Shown here one piece after another: positions 25,501-37,100 of a stretch of DNA of 64,000 nucleotides (position 1 is the first letter of the stretch; each line of letters starts with the position of its first letter). Under the pieces are notes generated by a model. The model was not told the DNA's origin and searched no databases. It worked only from the letters and a program-made list of their open reading frames with translations. The translations under genes were made by a program, and so were the position numbers. The stretch spans positions 10,780,034 to 10,844,033 of the forward strand of contig JACDQD010000006.1 in assembly GCA_019843655.1 (NCBI GenBank). The letters are read 5' to 3'. Source of the DNA: Lethocerus indicus (taxonomy: Eukaryota > Arthropoda > Insecta > Hemiptera > Belostomatidae).

Positions 25501-27012
25501 TTCCCATTTAAATCGTAAATCATAAATTTAAATCGTATACTCTAGTTTTTTATATTGGTTCGAATTATAATTATGAATTATGATAATTAAATTTAAGGTA
25601 TTTATGAGCGCGCATGGCTCTGTGGTGGCGCGTCACCACCGTTTCTCCTCCGGCCATTTTTGTCCTATCCTGGAGACTCAGACAGTTTTCCCCCCATTCT
25701 CAGTACCATTTCAATAACAACAAACAGTACAGAAACAAAAGAGTAATGCGCTTAACATGTTTGAAGTTTAAATCGTTTAATCGCCGTTATAAATTGTGCT
25801 ACAAGACCAGGGATATCGGTTGGGAAAACATTTTTTCTAAACATGTATTTAGTTAAGGAAAAATGTATAACGAAGTCTTTTCTTTTCCGGCTACAACCAG
25901 AACGGCCTTCGAGACATTCCTGAGGCGTGTTCAGTCTGTAGCTTCTCAGCCTTGGAGTATGTTCATTGTTCTATGAACAAAGGAAGCAAGGTTCCCTACC
26001 TTTAATTCGTTTCTTTCGGGGGTACACGCGTGATGATCCCGTTAAATAAATTACACAGCTAATTACATTCTATCTCTCTAAATCATGTACGTACTTAATT
26101 CAATGTATAATAATAAAAATAGTGTTAACATATTTCGAATTTTAAAATTATAAATTTTTTCTATATACGTACTCTATGAATGGGAACCTCTTTGCCAAAC
26201 AAGACCTGGCGGCTTCGAAATCCAGATTGTTTGCTATGCACCAGACCATTTCTTGGGTCCAAGTTGTTCCTACAAATTTAAGAAATAATCACCAATAACG
26301 CTTGGAAAGATTATTAAGGTTTTAATGAAACAATCTTGTATTTCTCTATCTTGAAACATGAACTGCAAATGACCTTCTTATTGCATAACCGTGAATAATC
26401 AAACAGCGCTTTTCGAACTCTAGAAGAAGAATACACTACGTTTTAAATAAAGTAAGCATAAAGCTACATGCTACATCAAAAGAAATGTCTAAAGGCTTAG
26501 AATTCAAAACTGAATGATAGTTATAGTTTACATATTAAACATTTTTATTTAACAAACTTAATATCTTATCCGAGTTAAAACAGCTCGTTAGGCATCATCA
26601 GCCTGACGTACCCGGAGAGAATGATATAGAATTAAATTAGATTTTTCGCCGTTTCATTCAATTAGTATAAATTTATAGGAATCTGATTATGGATATGGAT
26701 GAGTGGAAGGTGAAGAGAAAGCGAAGAGCAGTTTTAATCCTGTAGGCGTATATTAGTGGAAGGTTGAGGATTATTTGAATAATTTTGTCATTCGAACTTC
26801 TCACCGGTTTTGGGGAAACTGCAGACCCAGACGTCATCGTCCCTGACTTGGAAGTCGAGTATCTGTTCGCCCGCCCTTACGTAGTGGTCGGGCATGCAGA
26901 ACCCGTCCACCATGAAGTAGCCGCGCCGGTGCCCGTTCACGAAATATTTCTTCAGGATACCGTCGCATTCCTGGTCGGCTATGGGGGTGGTGAGGAATCG
27001 CGCCGAACACAT
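22537..27012 (-). CDS. Cytosolic sulfotransferase (SULT family), complete in six exons
   Basis: Coding exons in transcript order: 27,012-26,805; 26,269-26,173; 24,459-24,279; 23,815-23,695; 23,520-23,426; 22,815-22,537. Every junction is GT-AG, the phases agree, and the product is 326 residues, normal for the family. The enzyme transfers sulfate from PAPS to hydroxyl or amine groups of small molecules. Visible signatures: the 5'-phosphosulfate loop FPKTGTTW (66-73; vertebrate SULTs usually have YPKSGTTW), catalytic histidine in FIKTHLP (His144), the 3'-phosphate motif VVTRNPRDTCVSYYHH (165-180) and RKGQIGSWK (289-297). There is no signal peptide or membrane segment, so it should be soluble. 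The substrate cannot be read from sequence. The ATG chosen opens the first motif-bearing exon. The frame continues upstream to 27,150, and an AG just before this ATG could instead be a splice acceptor, so the extreme N-terminus is uncertain. Confidence 0.94.
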
Positions 27013-30000
27013 TCTGAGCGATGGTGTGGACAAACACTGGAAATGCGGGTGAGCTAGCGCTACGCGGAGCAGCGGTAGACTGAGTGGCCGGAAGCTCCTC
27101 TCTTCCAGACTCCGAACGACACCAAGGTCCAATGCTTTCACGCAACTCACTCTACCCCATTAAGGTCAGACGCGATACGTTTTCTAAAGTTACCTAATCA
27201 ATCTATCAATATATTAGCAGTTTTTGGATTGGAACTCTTGCGGTTTAATTTCCGTTGCAATTTTGGTATACCCTAGGCGCCACGCTAATGATTTCGTAAA
27301 AAGATAAAACACGAGCAGTCACAGCGTTACCATCAATTTAAAATTAACGAGTATATTGGACTTATGAGAGGCATGATGTACCTTCACACCGTTACTAAAT
27401 GTGGGCAATAGTCTACCCCTCTTTTTTTCTGACATTTTCAAGTCACCACCGTTCTGTTTTGTACTTCGTGTTTTTTGCTTTTCCTAGCTCGGGGTAAATG
27501 GATCGCAGACCACTCCAAACTTTTTGTCCGGTCCCTTGCGCGCTTTTCTTAAGTGATAGAGCCGAAGTGGCCGGGGGCGGTGTGTTAACCGGAATTGGAC
27601 ACTTTAGGGGCCTGTGAAGAAGGGCCGAAATCCCTTCAACGGTGGCGCATTTAAATTTAACGATGTACGATAAGCTTGTTAGAGTGAAGTGTGTCCCTGT
27701 AGGGGCAGCTGGGGCCGGCCCCGGCCCTTCAGCCAGCCTCCCCTAGCCGGAGCCCGCAACGCTTTTAACCGAACCTGTAACAGCTTGCGGTTCTTCACAC
27801 CCTCTAATAGCTAATCCAATCACTTTCGGACTCGTCGAGTCCATTTTATTGGGAAATCTCTACAACTAGGCATTTCATTGTTGAGAATAAATTAGTTATA
27901 ATGAATTTGTTCCATTTGCTTGGCACTAAGGCAGTTCGCTGTACGCATGTATATAATTTTTAAGAGATTAAAAATGGAGTTATAAGCTATTCTTATTAGT
28001 TTGTTTGAGCTTCGTTCAAAACGCAAATGGCGGTGGAAAATTATTGATAGGATTTCGATATTTGTATTCTCCTAAGTTTAAATGTACGTCTCGCTTTTTC
28101 CTTTGGAACGTCCTTCCAAATAATATGTGTAATTGGGTTCATTGTATTTTTAAGCAACTGAGTACAAAAGTAGGAATATATAATAACTGCTTTACCTATA
28201 ACAGGGCCATTAACGCTGTAGTGGCAATGGTACTCTTAAATCTGCGACCCAAAATCGGATTTCCAAAGAAGATCCTTTCGAAAAAAAATTCTTTTCAGAT
28301 AGTAAACAGTTCAATGGCTGGGCACTAGTGGGTGCCGAGACCTGCTAAGTGTTAAGGGGACAAAGCAGATGTTTGTCTCGGTTTAACATTCCGGGACGGT
28401 GAGGCGGTGGTGGTGGCGGTGGCGACTCCAACCCCTTTCAGTGTTCCTCCCCGGCGATCTGACTAAACGCGCTTTCTGCAGCCCCAAAAAGCCTTTGTCG
28501 CAGCGTCGCCTGCCAATCATCCGTTCCGGCTCACTCGCACATGACCGCGCTCCCAACGTAATCTCCAGATGCCGCCGGCCTCACGCACAAAGCCGCCGCT
28601 CTGAATACAACAAAGACAAAGTCTAGTAACAGTTTTGGAGACAACCAGAGCGGTCCTATGTCCCCCTTTCAGCAATTCAAGTACTTCGGTACCTTCGATG
28701 GGAGAGGTACCTCCCTCTGAAAGGGTTTGAACTTGCCGTACTCTTACTAGTTAAAATAATTTTCATTAATGACATCCAAAAAACTGGCAGCCCTCCAGTG
28801 AACCGCTATCAGATATTCTTAAATCAGTACATTCGGAATTATAACCACATCAGAATGTCCCAGAATGTCCGTTCGTTCAATGTTTCCGGTTCAAAAGCAC
28901 CTCCAGGGAACTTAATATAAATATAACATTAATATAAAAATAATATATTACTGCATATATATAATAATATCGTTTAGTCCCCGAGGGGCAGGAACACCAT
29001 GATTCCAAGAGATTTGTTCTAATGCTAGGCAGATTTTTGATGTTTGCCAAATGCAGTAGCGGTACTTTCTGTCAGCATTTGGGGTATCATCAAAATAAGG
29101 CAGTAAATTATTCCTTGAATAATTTACGGACAAAACGAGGACGTAATGTATGCACTATAATAACAGATCACTCAAAGCTGCTATAGCAATATACCATTTT
29201 GAAATCATTGAATAATGTAGACAATTTATGCACATGTATGGCATATAATTCTATCGGTACTGCTTCGTATTACCCTAGACTATTTTAAGGGCGTCTGGGA
29301 GCCCGGTCATGACACAAAAAAATCTGCATATCCGTTACGAAGTCGGCGCTGAAACATTGTTGTGATTAAATTACCTGTATTGGAAGAGGTCCCCCCCCTC
29401 TGCGCCCCCTTTTCTTGCCGGTAATCGAAAGTAAACAATCTTTCAACAATTGTCGAAGGACCCCAACCCAGTTGCCAAATGCTAATTTGATGCGGTCCAG
29501 ATCTCTCGGCGGTTCTCGCCCCTACACGGCGAAAAAGAGGGGCATCGGCGCCAGGTATTGTGAACCACGATGGTACCAGTTCCAAGTACCCTGACGTTTC
29601 GGTTTTATCGCGATTTCATTTAATAACAATATCGGAGCAAACAGTTGTTGGATTTTAAATAAAATCTGACAGTTCCAGCCTGGCAAACCAAAACTTACAT
29701 TTAAAACCCAATATATATTATCTTTCAAATCAATTATTATGAAAGAAGTGAACTCAATTAGGAGTCTCCTTGAGATAAAATAAGACAAACCTCTTGCCCG
29801 CATTTTTTCAAACAATGCGGCTTCAAAACAGATCTTGGGTTGCAAAGAATCATTTCTGAGATTTCAACAGAGTAGTCGATTAAAAATAATGTTGGTCTTC
29901 AATGGAGTTCCAGTCTTATATACAAGCACTATTTTCAATGGACATTAAGTTAATCAATGTTTTGACATTTTGTGAGTGCCTCATGATATAAATAATGTTC

Positions 30001-31994
30001 TCCCAAGAGCAGTTAATCATATCCATAGATTGATCCAGACATCAGATCCATACATGGGTAAATTAATAATCTAGGTTTCATGACCGACATATTCAGTTGT
30101 AACTGTGGCAATTCTGAAGGTAGTTGATTAATAACTGTTTTGAAAAGTGGCAGTTCGAGTAGCACTGCTCGTAAAAGCGTGTGTAATGTGCTGCGCTCTG
30201 CTGCAGTTTCGTCTGAACTACTTGTCTGGTAGTTACACTATTCGCCCGTTACATATAGCTATGGTTACAAAAACTATATATAAAATAGGTATAAAATAAA
30301 TTTAAATTAGAATTAAATTTCCTGTACTTACTTGTTTCCAGTAACAATCAAACATTGCCAATATCTCGGCACTCGAGCATATGTGAATTCGTTTCCGACC
30401 AAGTAGGCATTGTCCTCAAATATTCAAAACCGGTGTTATTTTTCTCCCAGTTTATTGTTTAATAATCATATTATATTGGCATAGATTTTAGAGAGCGGAA
30501 TAAATTTGAAATAAATAACAACTAACGTTACTAGAAATTATGAATATTTCTTTATTCATATAATTACATAAGAATATTTTTTTTAATTTCAAATTTATTT
30601 ATTAAGAATTTATTATTTTGAGGATGACTGAAGGTTTGAATATGTAGAAAATTAAAAATGGCGGGTGAAAGGTAATCTGCTTTTGCGTGGTTCGATTCTG
30701 AACCCACGAATTATGATGGGGATTGTGGGCGCTGCGATGGGTCAGAATATTCTGTTTTTGACGAACGATGATGCATGAGGCGTCTACTTGTGAGATTTGG
30801 AACGATTGGTGTAGCAGAATGAAGGGTAGAAGGGTTAGGGATGGGCGGAAGTTGGGCCCTGGCGGAGGGGTAGCGTGCGAACCCCCCTCGCCCTCGGCCG
30901 GCTCCAATATGGAGTCGATCAAAAATACATTGTTGAAGGGCCCCCGGTTGCCACCATTGTCGATCGCGGCCACCACCCCACCACTCTTTGTTACCCCCTG
31001 ACAATCGGGGTGTCCGTGTTTTCCTATAAACGTCTGACGGATGAGATTGGTTCCGTTTAAAAAGGGTTGAGAGTGAATGGCATGGAAGAAAACAGTGGTG
31101 ACATTTTTTGGTACTTCTAGCGGTGACACTGTTTAATGCGTTGGGTTGGGGTGGCGAAGATTTTCTCAGGATAGATTGAATTAATTTAAAATAATATAAA
31201 TACAATCCGACATGCGTGGAAAAGCTGAACCCGACTTAGTGCATTTTTGTTCTCTTATCTCATATCTTAAAATGTCCACTATGGCGAAGCGATATTTTCA
31301 GGACGGTTTATTTTATCCTAATAAATAAAATAACGTATAACAAAAAAATAAATAAATAAAATTCATCCAACCTTTTGTTGGCTTAAATCGAGCATTTATT
31401 AATTGAAAACCTACGACGTTCCCAAATATATTTCATCACTGTAAAATTATTATTAAAAATGTATTAAGGATAATTAAACGACCTAAGAATATTATATCTG
31501 TGAGTAAGTGTTTAAGTTTAAATATCTTTCAAGTTGAGCCTATCTGCGGACAATAGTAATCTATCAGTTTTTTGCAAAATGTCATACTAAATATTATAGT
31601 TAGGGCGCATAACAGCTAAACCCTGCTTGCGCCCGATAAAAATAAATAAAGAAAAAAATTATAGTTAAAAAGCTTATCACAAATAAATGTGAAGCCCTTT
31701 GGGATTAATTCGTGAACTTTTTTGAAAATGATGGAGAAGTTTCGATTAGGTTTGCATGCTAATCACGCTCTGTCGTCCGGAAAACGAGCAGGCCTGTTTC
31801 TTAAATTAGTCAACAATGCAAATAAGGGGGATAGGAATTATTTCAGCTAGTGAATACTTAATGACCCCCATGTATGGACAGCAGGTTTATTATCAGCTCT
31901 CTGGAACTTTAATTGTGCTACCGTAATTGAGCACAATTGATGACGTCGACGACTGTCTGAGTCGAGACTTTTAAATTAGCAATTATTATTGATA
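27013..31994. other. Intergenic sequence, no certain gene
   Basis: This contains the promoter region of the sulfotransferase gene at its left end, with GC-rich patches at 27.5-27.8, 28.4-28.6 and 30.8-31.0 kb. Possible minus-strand exons at 30,414-30,332 and 29,855-29,699 join in frame but have no recognisable family; they are treated as a finding. Two overlapping frames of 164 and 175 codons at 30.6-31.2 kb lack motifs and are probably chance in a stop-poor patch. Confidence 0.45.
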
Positions 31995-32486
31995 ATGTTC
32001 GGACATTTTTCTTCATATATACCTTTGGACAAATGCCAATATATGGTAACTACTTGTTGTAGTAACAATATAATTGTTTATAGAAGCATAGTATTAGGAT
32101 TAGATATTAGATTCCTGGACAACACGAATTTTGAATACGATTTACAGGTATTAATAACGTAAATTCCGCGTTTAAGTGTGATCGCCGCAACAGGAAAGCA
32201 AGGTATTAAACATTCTCATGCAGTAGAGTTGACACTGAACTCTTATTTCTAGGAACAACTAGCTGATTGGGAATTCCTTTGGCTAGAGGAAGCTTTTAAA
32301 ATAGCTGATATGAAAAGAGAAAACGTTGAGTTTGTTCCACAGAAATGTACATATTTTAGGAGAATTGAGTTAGGTAAACTTCTTCTCAACGCCCGTGGAA
32401 ATATGAAGATGTATTTGGATGTCGAAAGACCTCGTTTAATTGCAAAACTGCGGACTCCTAATGGGAAACTAGTCTTCCTTCGATAA
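31995..32486 (+). CDS. Possible small two-exon gene, family unknown
   Basis: Exon 1 (31,995-32,147) begins with ATG and ends CAG before GTATTA. Exon 2 (32,253-32,486) follows a good acceptor, TTATTTCTAG, and ends with TAA. The 105-base intron is typical of insects, and both exons are in phase 0, giving 128 residues. Exon 2 is rich in Lys, Glu, Arg and Leu with few rare residues, including EQLADWEFLWLEEAFK and a basic, hydrophobic C-terminus ending KLRTPNGKLVFLR, which reads like a real protein. I do not recognise the family. The frame is open back to a TAG at 31,977, where an acceptor-like TTAG occurs, so further 5' exons may exist. An AATAAA lies at 32,715-32,720. It could also be a fragment of a mobile element or a chance pairing. 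Confidence 0.42.
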
Positions 32487-32679
32487 TTTATACCTCGAAG
32501 GTAAATTACATCCGCCTCCCCTAGGGTTCACCCCATAGAATATTTTTTTCGTCTCTCCGTTATTTGATGTAGTCAATCATTTATTCGCTCCACTCGGTTA
32601 AAATTTAGTCGTTCCTTTTTTACCCTTCCCACAACCGAATACATCTCTTTCAATTTATCAGAGTTGGCCAGCGAGTATT

Positions 32680-32701
32680 AGAGAGAGAGAGAGGAGAGAG
32701 C
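32680..32701. repeat. (GA)n tract
   Basis: An interrupted GA repeat of about 22 bases. Confidence 0.9.
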
Positions 32702-33635
32702 CGAGAACCGGGTAAATAAATTGCGCAGAATAAATATTTTCTGAAAAAGCTGCCAGGTGGTTGGGGGGATGGGAGGCCCTAAATCAGGGCCGGCGGCTAG
32801 CCCATCAAAAGTGCCGCGGCCCCGACGATCCCGATTACAAGGCGACAAACCTAATATAGTTGTATCTCGCCCGTCATAAATAAAAGGGGCGCAAATACGT
32901 ATTAATTTATGTTGGCCTAATGAAGGGTAGGCCCCGGGGCCCTGACAACCACTCGCTGCCTCGTAAATCAGGCCCAGTTTCCCTAGAGGTGGCCCCTCCC
33001 AGTTCCCTCTACTCCTTAACATCTACAAACATGGAGAACATTGTCCACCATTCACCGCATCTCTGATACTATTTTCCTAATCTAATAATGTCTCATAAGA
33101 AGGTAGGAGAAAAATTTTGCCATCAAAAATACTTAGTCAATTCGAGCACTAGCCTTGCGCTATCTATACAGTATTATTATAATAATATATATTTTTCTAA
33201 TAATAACTATATGCAACAAGAGGAAAATCTAGGGGGTACAACCTTTTGCCTAACGTATCCACGCGACGATTCAATATAACATAAAAACATTCAAGCTGTG
33301 TTAACATGTGTAATTGACACGAAAACTGAAACACGGCATTGCCGAGAAGATAATGAAATTGTTCTTTCTATGTAGGATACACCGAACAGAAATGTTTCGA
33401 CTGTCAACCTCCCCAATCCCCCCGAATTGTTTTCCAGTGGACTATCCACACTTAAATCCTTTATTTTGTCCTAGCGGACTAATCCGATTATGCGGGATTA
33501 TTCGGACGGTACATTAGAGGGGCCGCCGGCGTAATTAATCCTTGGGCTATCATTCGGGCTTTGTCGCCTGAATGGGACCAGGGCGCGGGGGCACCGGTTG
33601 TCGTCCGGATTGTTGATAGATATTTATTAATAATC

Positions 33636-33660
33636 CCTCCTCCTCCTCCTCCTCCTCCTC
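33636..33660. repeat. (CCT)n short tandem repeat
   Basis: Eight trinucleotide units in a row within a GC-rich patch. A long open frame crosses it as a proline run, without other coding signs. Confidence 0.92.
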
Positions 33661-36384
33661 ACGCCCCCTCCTCCCGACCGGAATGTTTAGTCGGCCCCGT
33701 CAGATGGGTTGAGGGCAAGGAGGAGGCGAGGAGGAGTCGAAGCCCGTATTTTACAGCATTAACACCGGCAACACCAAACATACGAATTGTCCGGCCGACT
33801 TTGGCTTTCCCGTCCGGTCTTATTTTTTCCCAGTATAATATTCTTTAGTAATTTAACTCGGCCCTTTATCGAGATGTTAAAATACTATTTATCATTCCTT
33901 GTATATTGTACTGTCGGTAGATCTGTACTGTGCTTCATAACACCAATATAGCATTTAACATGCACGGCATTGGTGGGTCAGGAAAAATCTCCAGAGAAAG
34001 TCGGTGTTTTTGTCCCCGACAGTGATAGTGCAAACGGGATGCTTGATCGGGCGTCGTACGATAACATATTACTGTTAGTAATCAGCCGAATCCAAGAGTG
34101 ACGGTATTAGGCAAAATTATAATTCAGTTTTCCTATGAACGAAAAAAAATGTTTTTCTAGCGTATACATGAAACAAATAGAATATACAGTTTCCTAATTT
34201 CATCATTGTAAATGTGGAGGCTTTAATATATGCCGATTTAGTATTTGGCGCCTAGTATTTTTTCCAACCTTTGGAAGTTCGCTCGAGTGAAGCCCTCCGC
34301 CGACCAGAATGCCGGCCCTGATTTACAGTCCAGAGCGCGGTTCGCCTTTTTAAACAAAGCTTAGCGCTAAGTAAGAGATAACTTATGCATTAATCCCGAC
34401 CGAAACAAACGACTAGTTTGACCTTTCCGGCGGCGCCCAACAGACTCTCCGGAGCAGCGGCCTTAGAAGGCATTCCTACATTGAATCTATCACTTACTTG
34501 AATATATCCCATTCCTAGTTCCAGAAATGAATATGATTTTTATTTTACAATTGCGAATATAACTCCACAGTATGCGGATATATTCTTATACTAAATTCAG
34601 TACGTCAGTAAGAGTGGGATATCAAGAAATTTACGTATCATACTTACTTTTAAACACAATTTGAAATTTTCTGATACACAAAATATAATTGGCCTACACA
34701 ATGTAAAACTCATACCATAATAAATTTAATTTAATCCAAATATCATTAAATGAAACTTTCTATTTTACAATAAATAATACACTTTAGGCGTATTGTACTG
34801 ATTAAAACCATTTTTTGTACAGATAAATAAACCACCATTGCCCGAAACCAAATTGATATGACCGAAAGCTTTATATACGGACATTTTTTGTTAATTATCC
34901 GTGACCCCTTTTTCTTCTTTGAGATTTGATTCCCCAACCGAGCGACATCGGGTATTTCATAATGTTCGGGAATTAACGGCCTCCCGATAATAAATTCTAA
35001 CTACCCCAGCGGGTTTTATGGTTCAATAATACTTAAGGGATACTCGGGTTAGCGTCGTTATGGGGGCTACGTGCCCGTCCGACCGCTGTCGTAAATTTCG
35101 ACCGGCCAGGAACAATCACTCGCGCGCTTTACTCCCCCCCCCCCATACACCCCGACGCCCTCCCTTTGTTCGAATAGGAAAACGTGTCGGAGCGGAATTC
35201 GGCGTTAAACAGATGGCCGGGATAAGAATTTTTATTCCTCTACACCACCGCCGGCCAAAGGAATATGCAGCGCCATCGTTTAGTACCCAGAACCGAACGG
35301 AACGCTTGCCACTGCTGGGGCGTAATATCTCAAGCTCATATCTCGCTCGGACAACGAATGACCAGTCATTACAATGTGACTTTCCTAAAACCGACATGTA
35401 ACAATACATATTTCAATACGGGTTGCATTGTACATAGCTGCTCTTAGTATACTATATCCGATATTTATTAGTTAATAATTTTATTGCTGTTCCTATTGTT
35501 ATTGCCGATGCTGTTAATTTTATCCTCCTTTTTCATTGTAGTTTTTTTCCTCGAATTGTTGAAATGTTGCCTAGAAGCCGTTGCCAAGTTATAATTAACT
35601 GTATTTGAAAAGGTTTTCTATTGTCGTTCGAGTCGGCCGGGACCGTAACGCTCTACATTTTTCTCACCCCTGCCCTTTTATAGGGGCCGGCGACCGCAGC
35701 ATTAAGACGTTTAATTCCGGCCGACTTCACACTGGAGTTAACCGAAGCCGCGGTCGCAGCGCGGTTCCCTCTCCGACTGGTGAAAAATGCAATAATTTAA
35801 CACTTAACTGGGACAAAAGGTGGAGCGGCGGTGACTTGAACGGTGGGTTGGGGCCGGTATCGCTTCCGCGCCGGCGGACACCCCTATTCAATTAGCTTTG
35901 ATTCGGGGCGTCCGTCCAGTACTGATTTGTTACGGTGAATTTCCATTCGGCTATAACCCACGACCCCGTACAATAGTCCAGGTTATACCTTTAATACATT
36001 GTCGTAGCCGCATAAAGCGTTGATCTGTCTACCGACTTGTCGCATATCTTTCCTGCCCCTCGCTGAGGGGTATGCAAATCTTGAAACCGGAATGAATTAC
36101 TAACGTAAACACGCGGTATATGCGTATATATATTTTTGTATATATTCATAAATTAGTTACGGAAGTGGATACGCTAACAATATTAGTGGTTCTTTATTTG
36201 GTCACGATTTTCATGAGGTTTCTATCTCACTCCGAGTTTTTCATTCACACGAGAGTGAAGTTCCTCCACGCTAAGGTTTAAGAATTTTAACATTCCTAAC
36301 CAAGCGCAAACATGGATACCGATCTCAGTATATTTTTTCTTCTATATCTCAGAAGGAATAACTAGGTAGAGCAACGTCGCTTGT

Positions 36385-36475
36385 TGTGATTTTCCGTCTC
36401 CAATCGTTCAATCCGGTGAGACCGATTTCGGCTTCTCGCCAACGTCGGTACTCTACCGTTAGTAATACAGTGAGG
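36385..36475 (+). repeat. Diverged copy 3 of the 0.43/11.2 kb repeat family
   Basis: The stretch aligns with 11,245-11,340: GTGAT near the start, CCGTCTCC against CTGTCTCC, GAGACCGATTTCGGCTTCTCGCC against CTAGACCGGTTTCGGCTGCTCGCC, then CCGTTAGTAA against GTGTTAGTCA. Divergence is clearly greater than between copies 1 and 2. A weaker match to the core AACCGGTTTCGGCGTTTAGA occurs near 52,226. Confidence 0.6.
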
Positions 36476-37009
36476 TATTTACGCCCGGTGTTTGCCAATT
36501 AAGATTCTAGTTGGCAATGCAATTCATGCAGTGTTCTCCGCTAACGGAATACCGAATGACGACGGCGGGAAGCGGCAACAGAATTTATTTCATACTTTTA
36601 CAAGGGGGCGAATATTCATCAGCTGTCCGTATTCCTCGAGATAGTATACTACACGATACTAACAAATTCATGAGGAATCTAGCCAGTTGAAAGGATCAGT
36701 CGGACATCGGTCATAAAAACAATCGCAGAATGCCGAGGATTCTGTCGTTTTTCCAATTTTACGTTCTACGCTTCTCTGTCTTTTTTTCCAATTCAATAAC
36801 GAACGGCCGACCGAGTCGACGTGTGCAAAGAATGTATTTCATATTCATATTACCATCGAAATGCAGTTTCCTTCTGACCGCCGTTCGTAATTGATCGAAT
36901 AAAGTAATCCGGCTGTTTTCGGTTACATTTAAGACGTATTAATTCAGTGGCCGGCGTGTCACAACCTGCCCAGAATCTGGGGCCCGTAAATTTTCGGATT
37001 AGTTTATAC

Positions 37010-37100
<91 letters not shown>

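Larger units (their letters stand above)
32487..36384. other. Intergenic sequence, no gene recognised
   Basis: AT-rich stretches alternate with GC-rich, CpG-containing patches at 32.7-33.0, 33.5-33.8, 35.0-35.3 and 35.6-35.9 kb. Open frames up to 114 codons show no family features. A segment at about 34,018-34,045 (GACAGTGATAGTGCAAACGG and onward) loosely resembles part of the 0.43/11.3 kb repeat. Confidence 0.5.

Noticed and set aside
30602..31205. Two overlapping minus-strand frames of 175 and 164 codons
   Set aside because: They cover the same GC-rich patch in different frames, together with plus-strand frames. No motif favours either.
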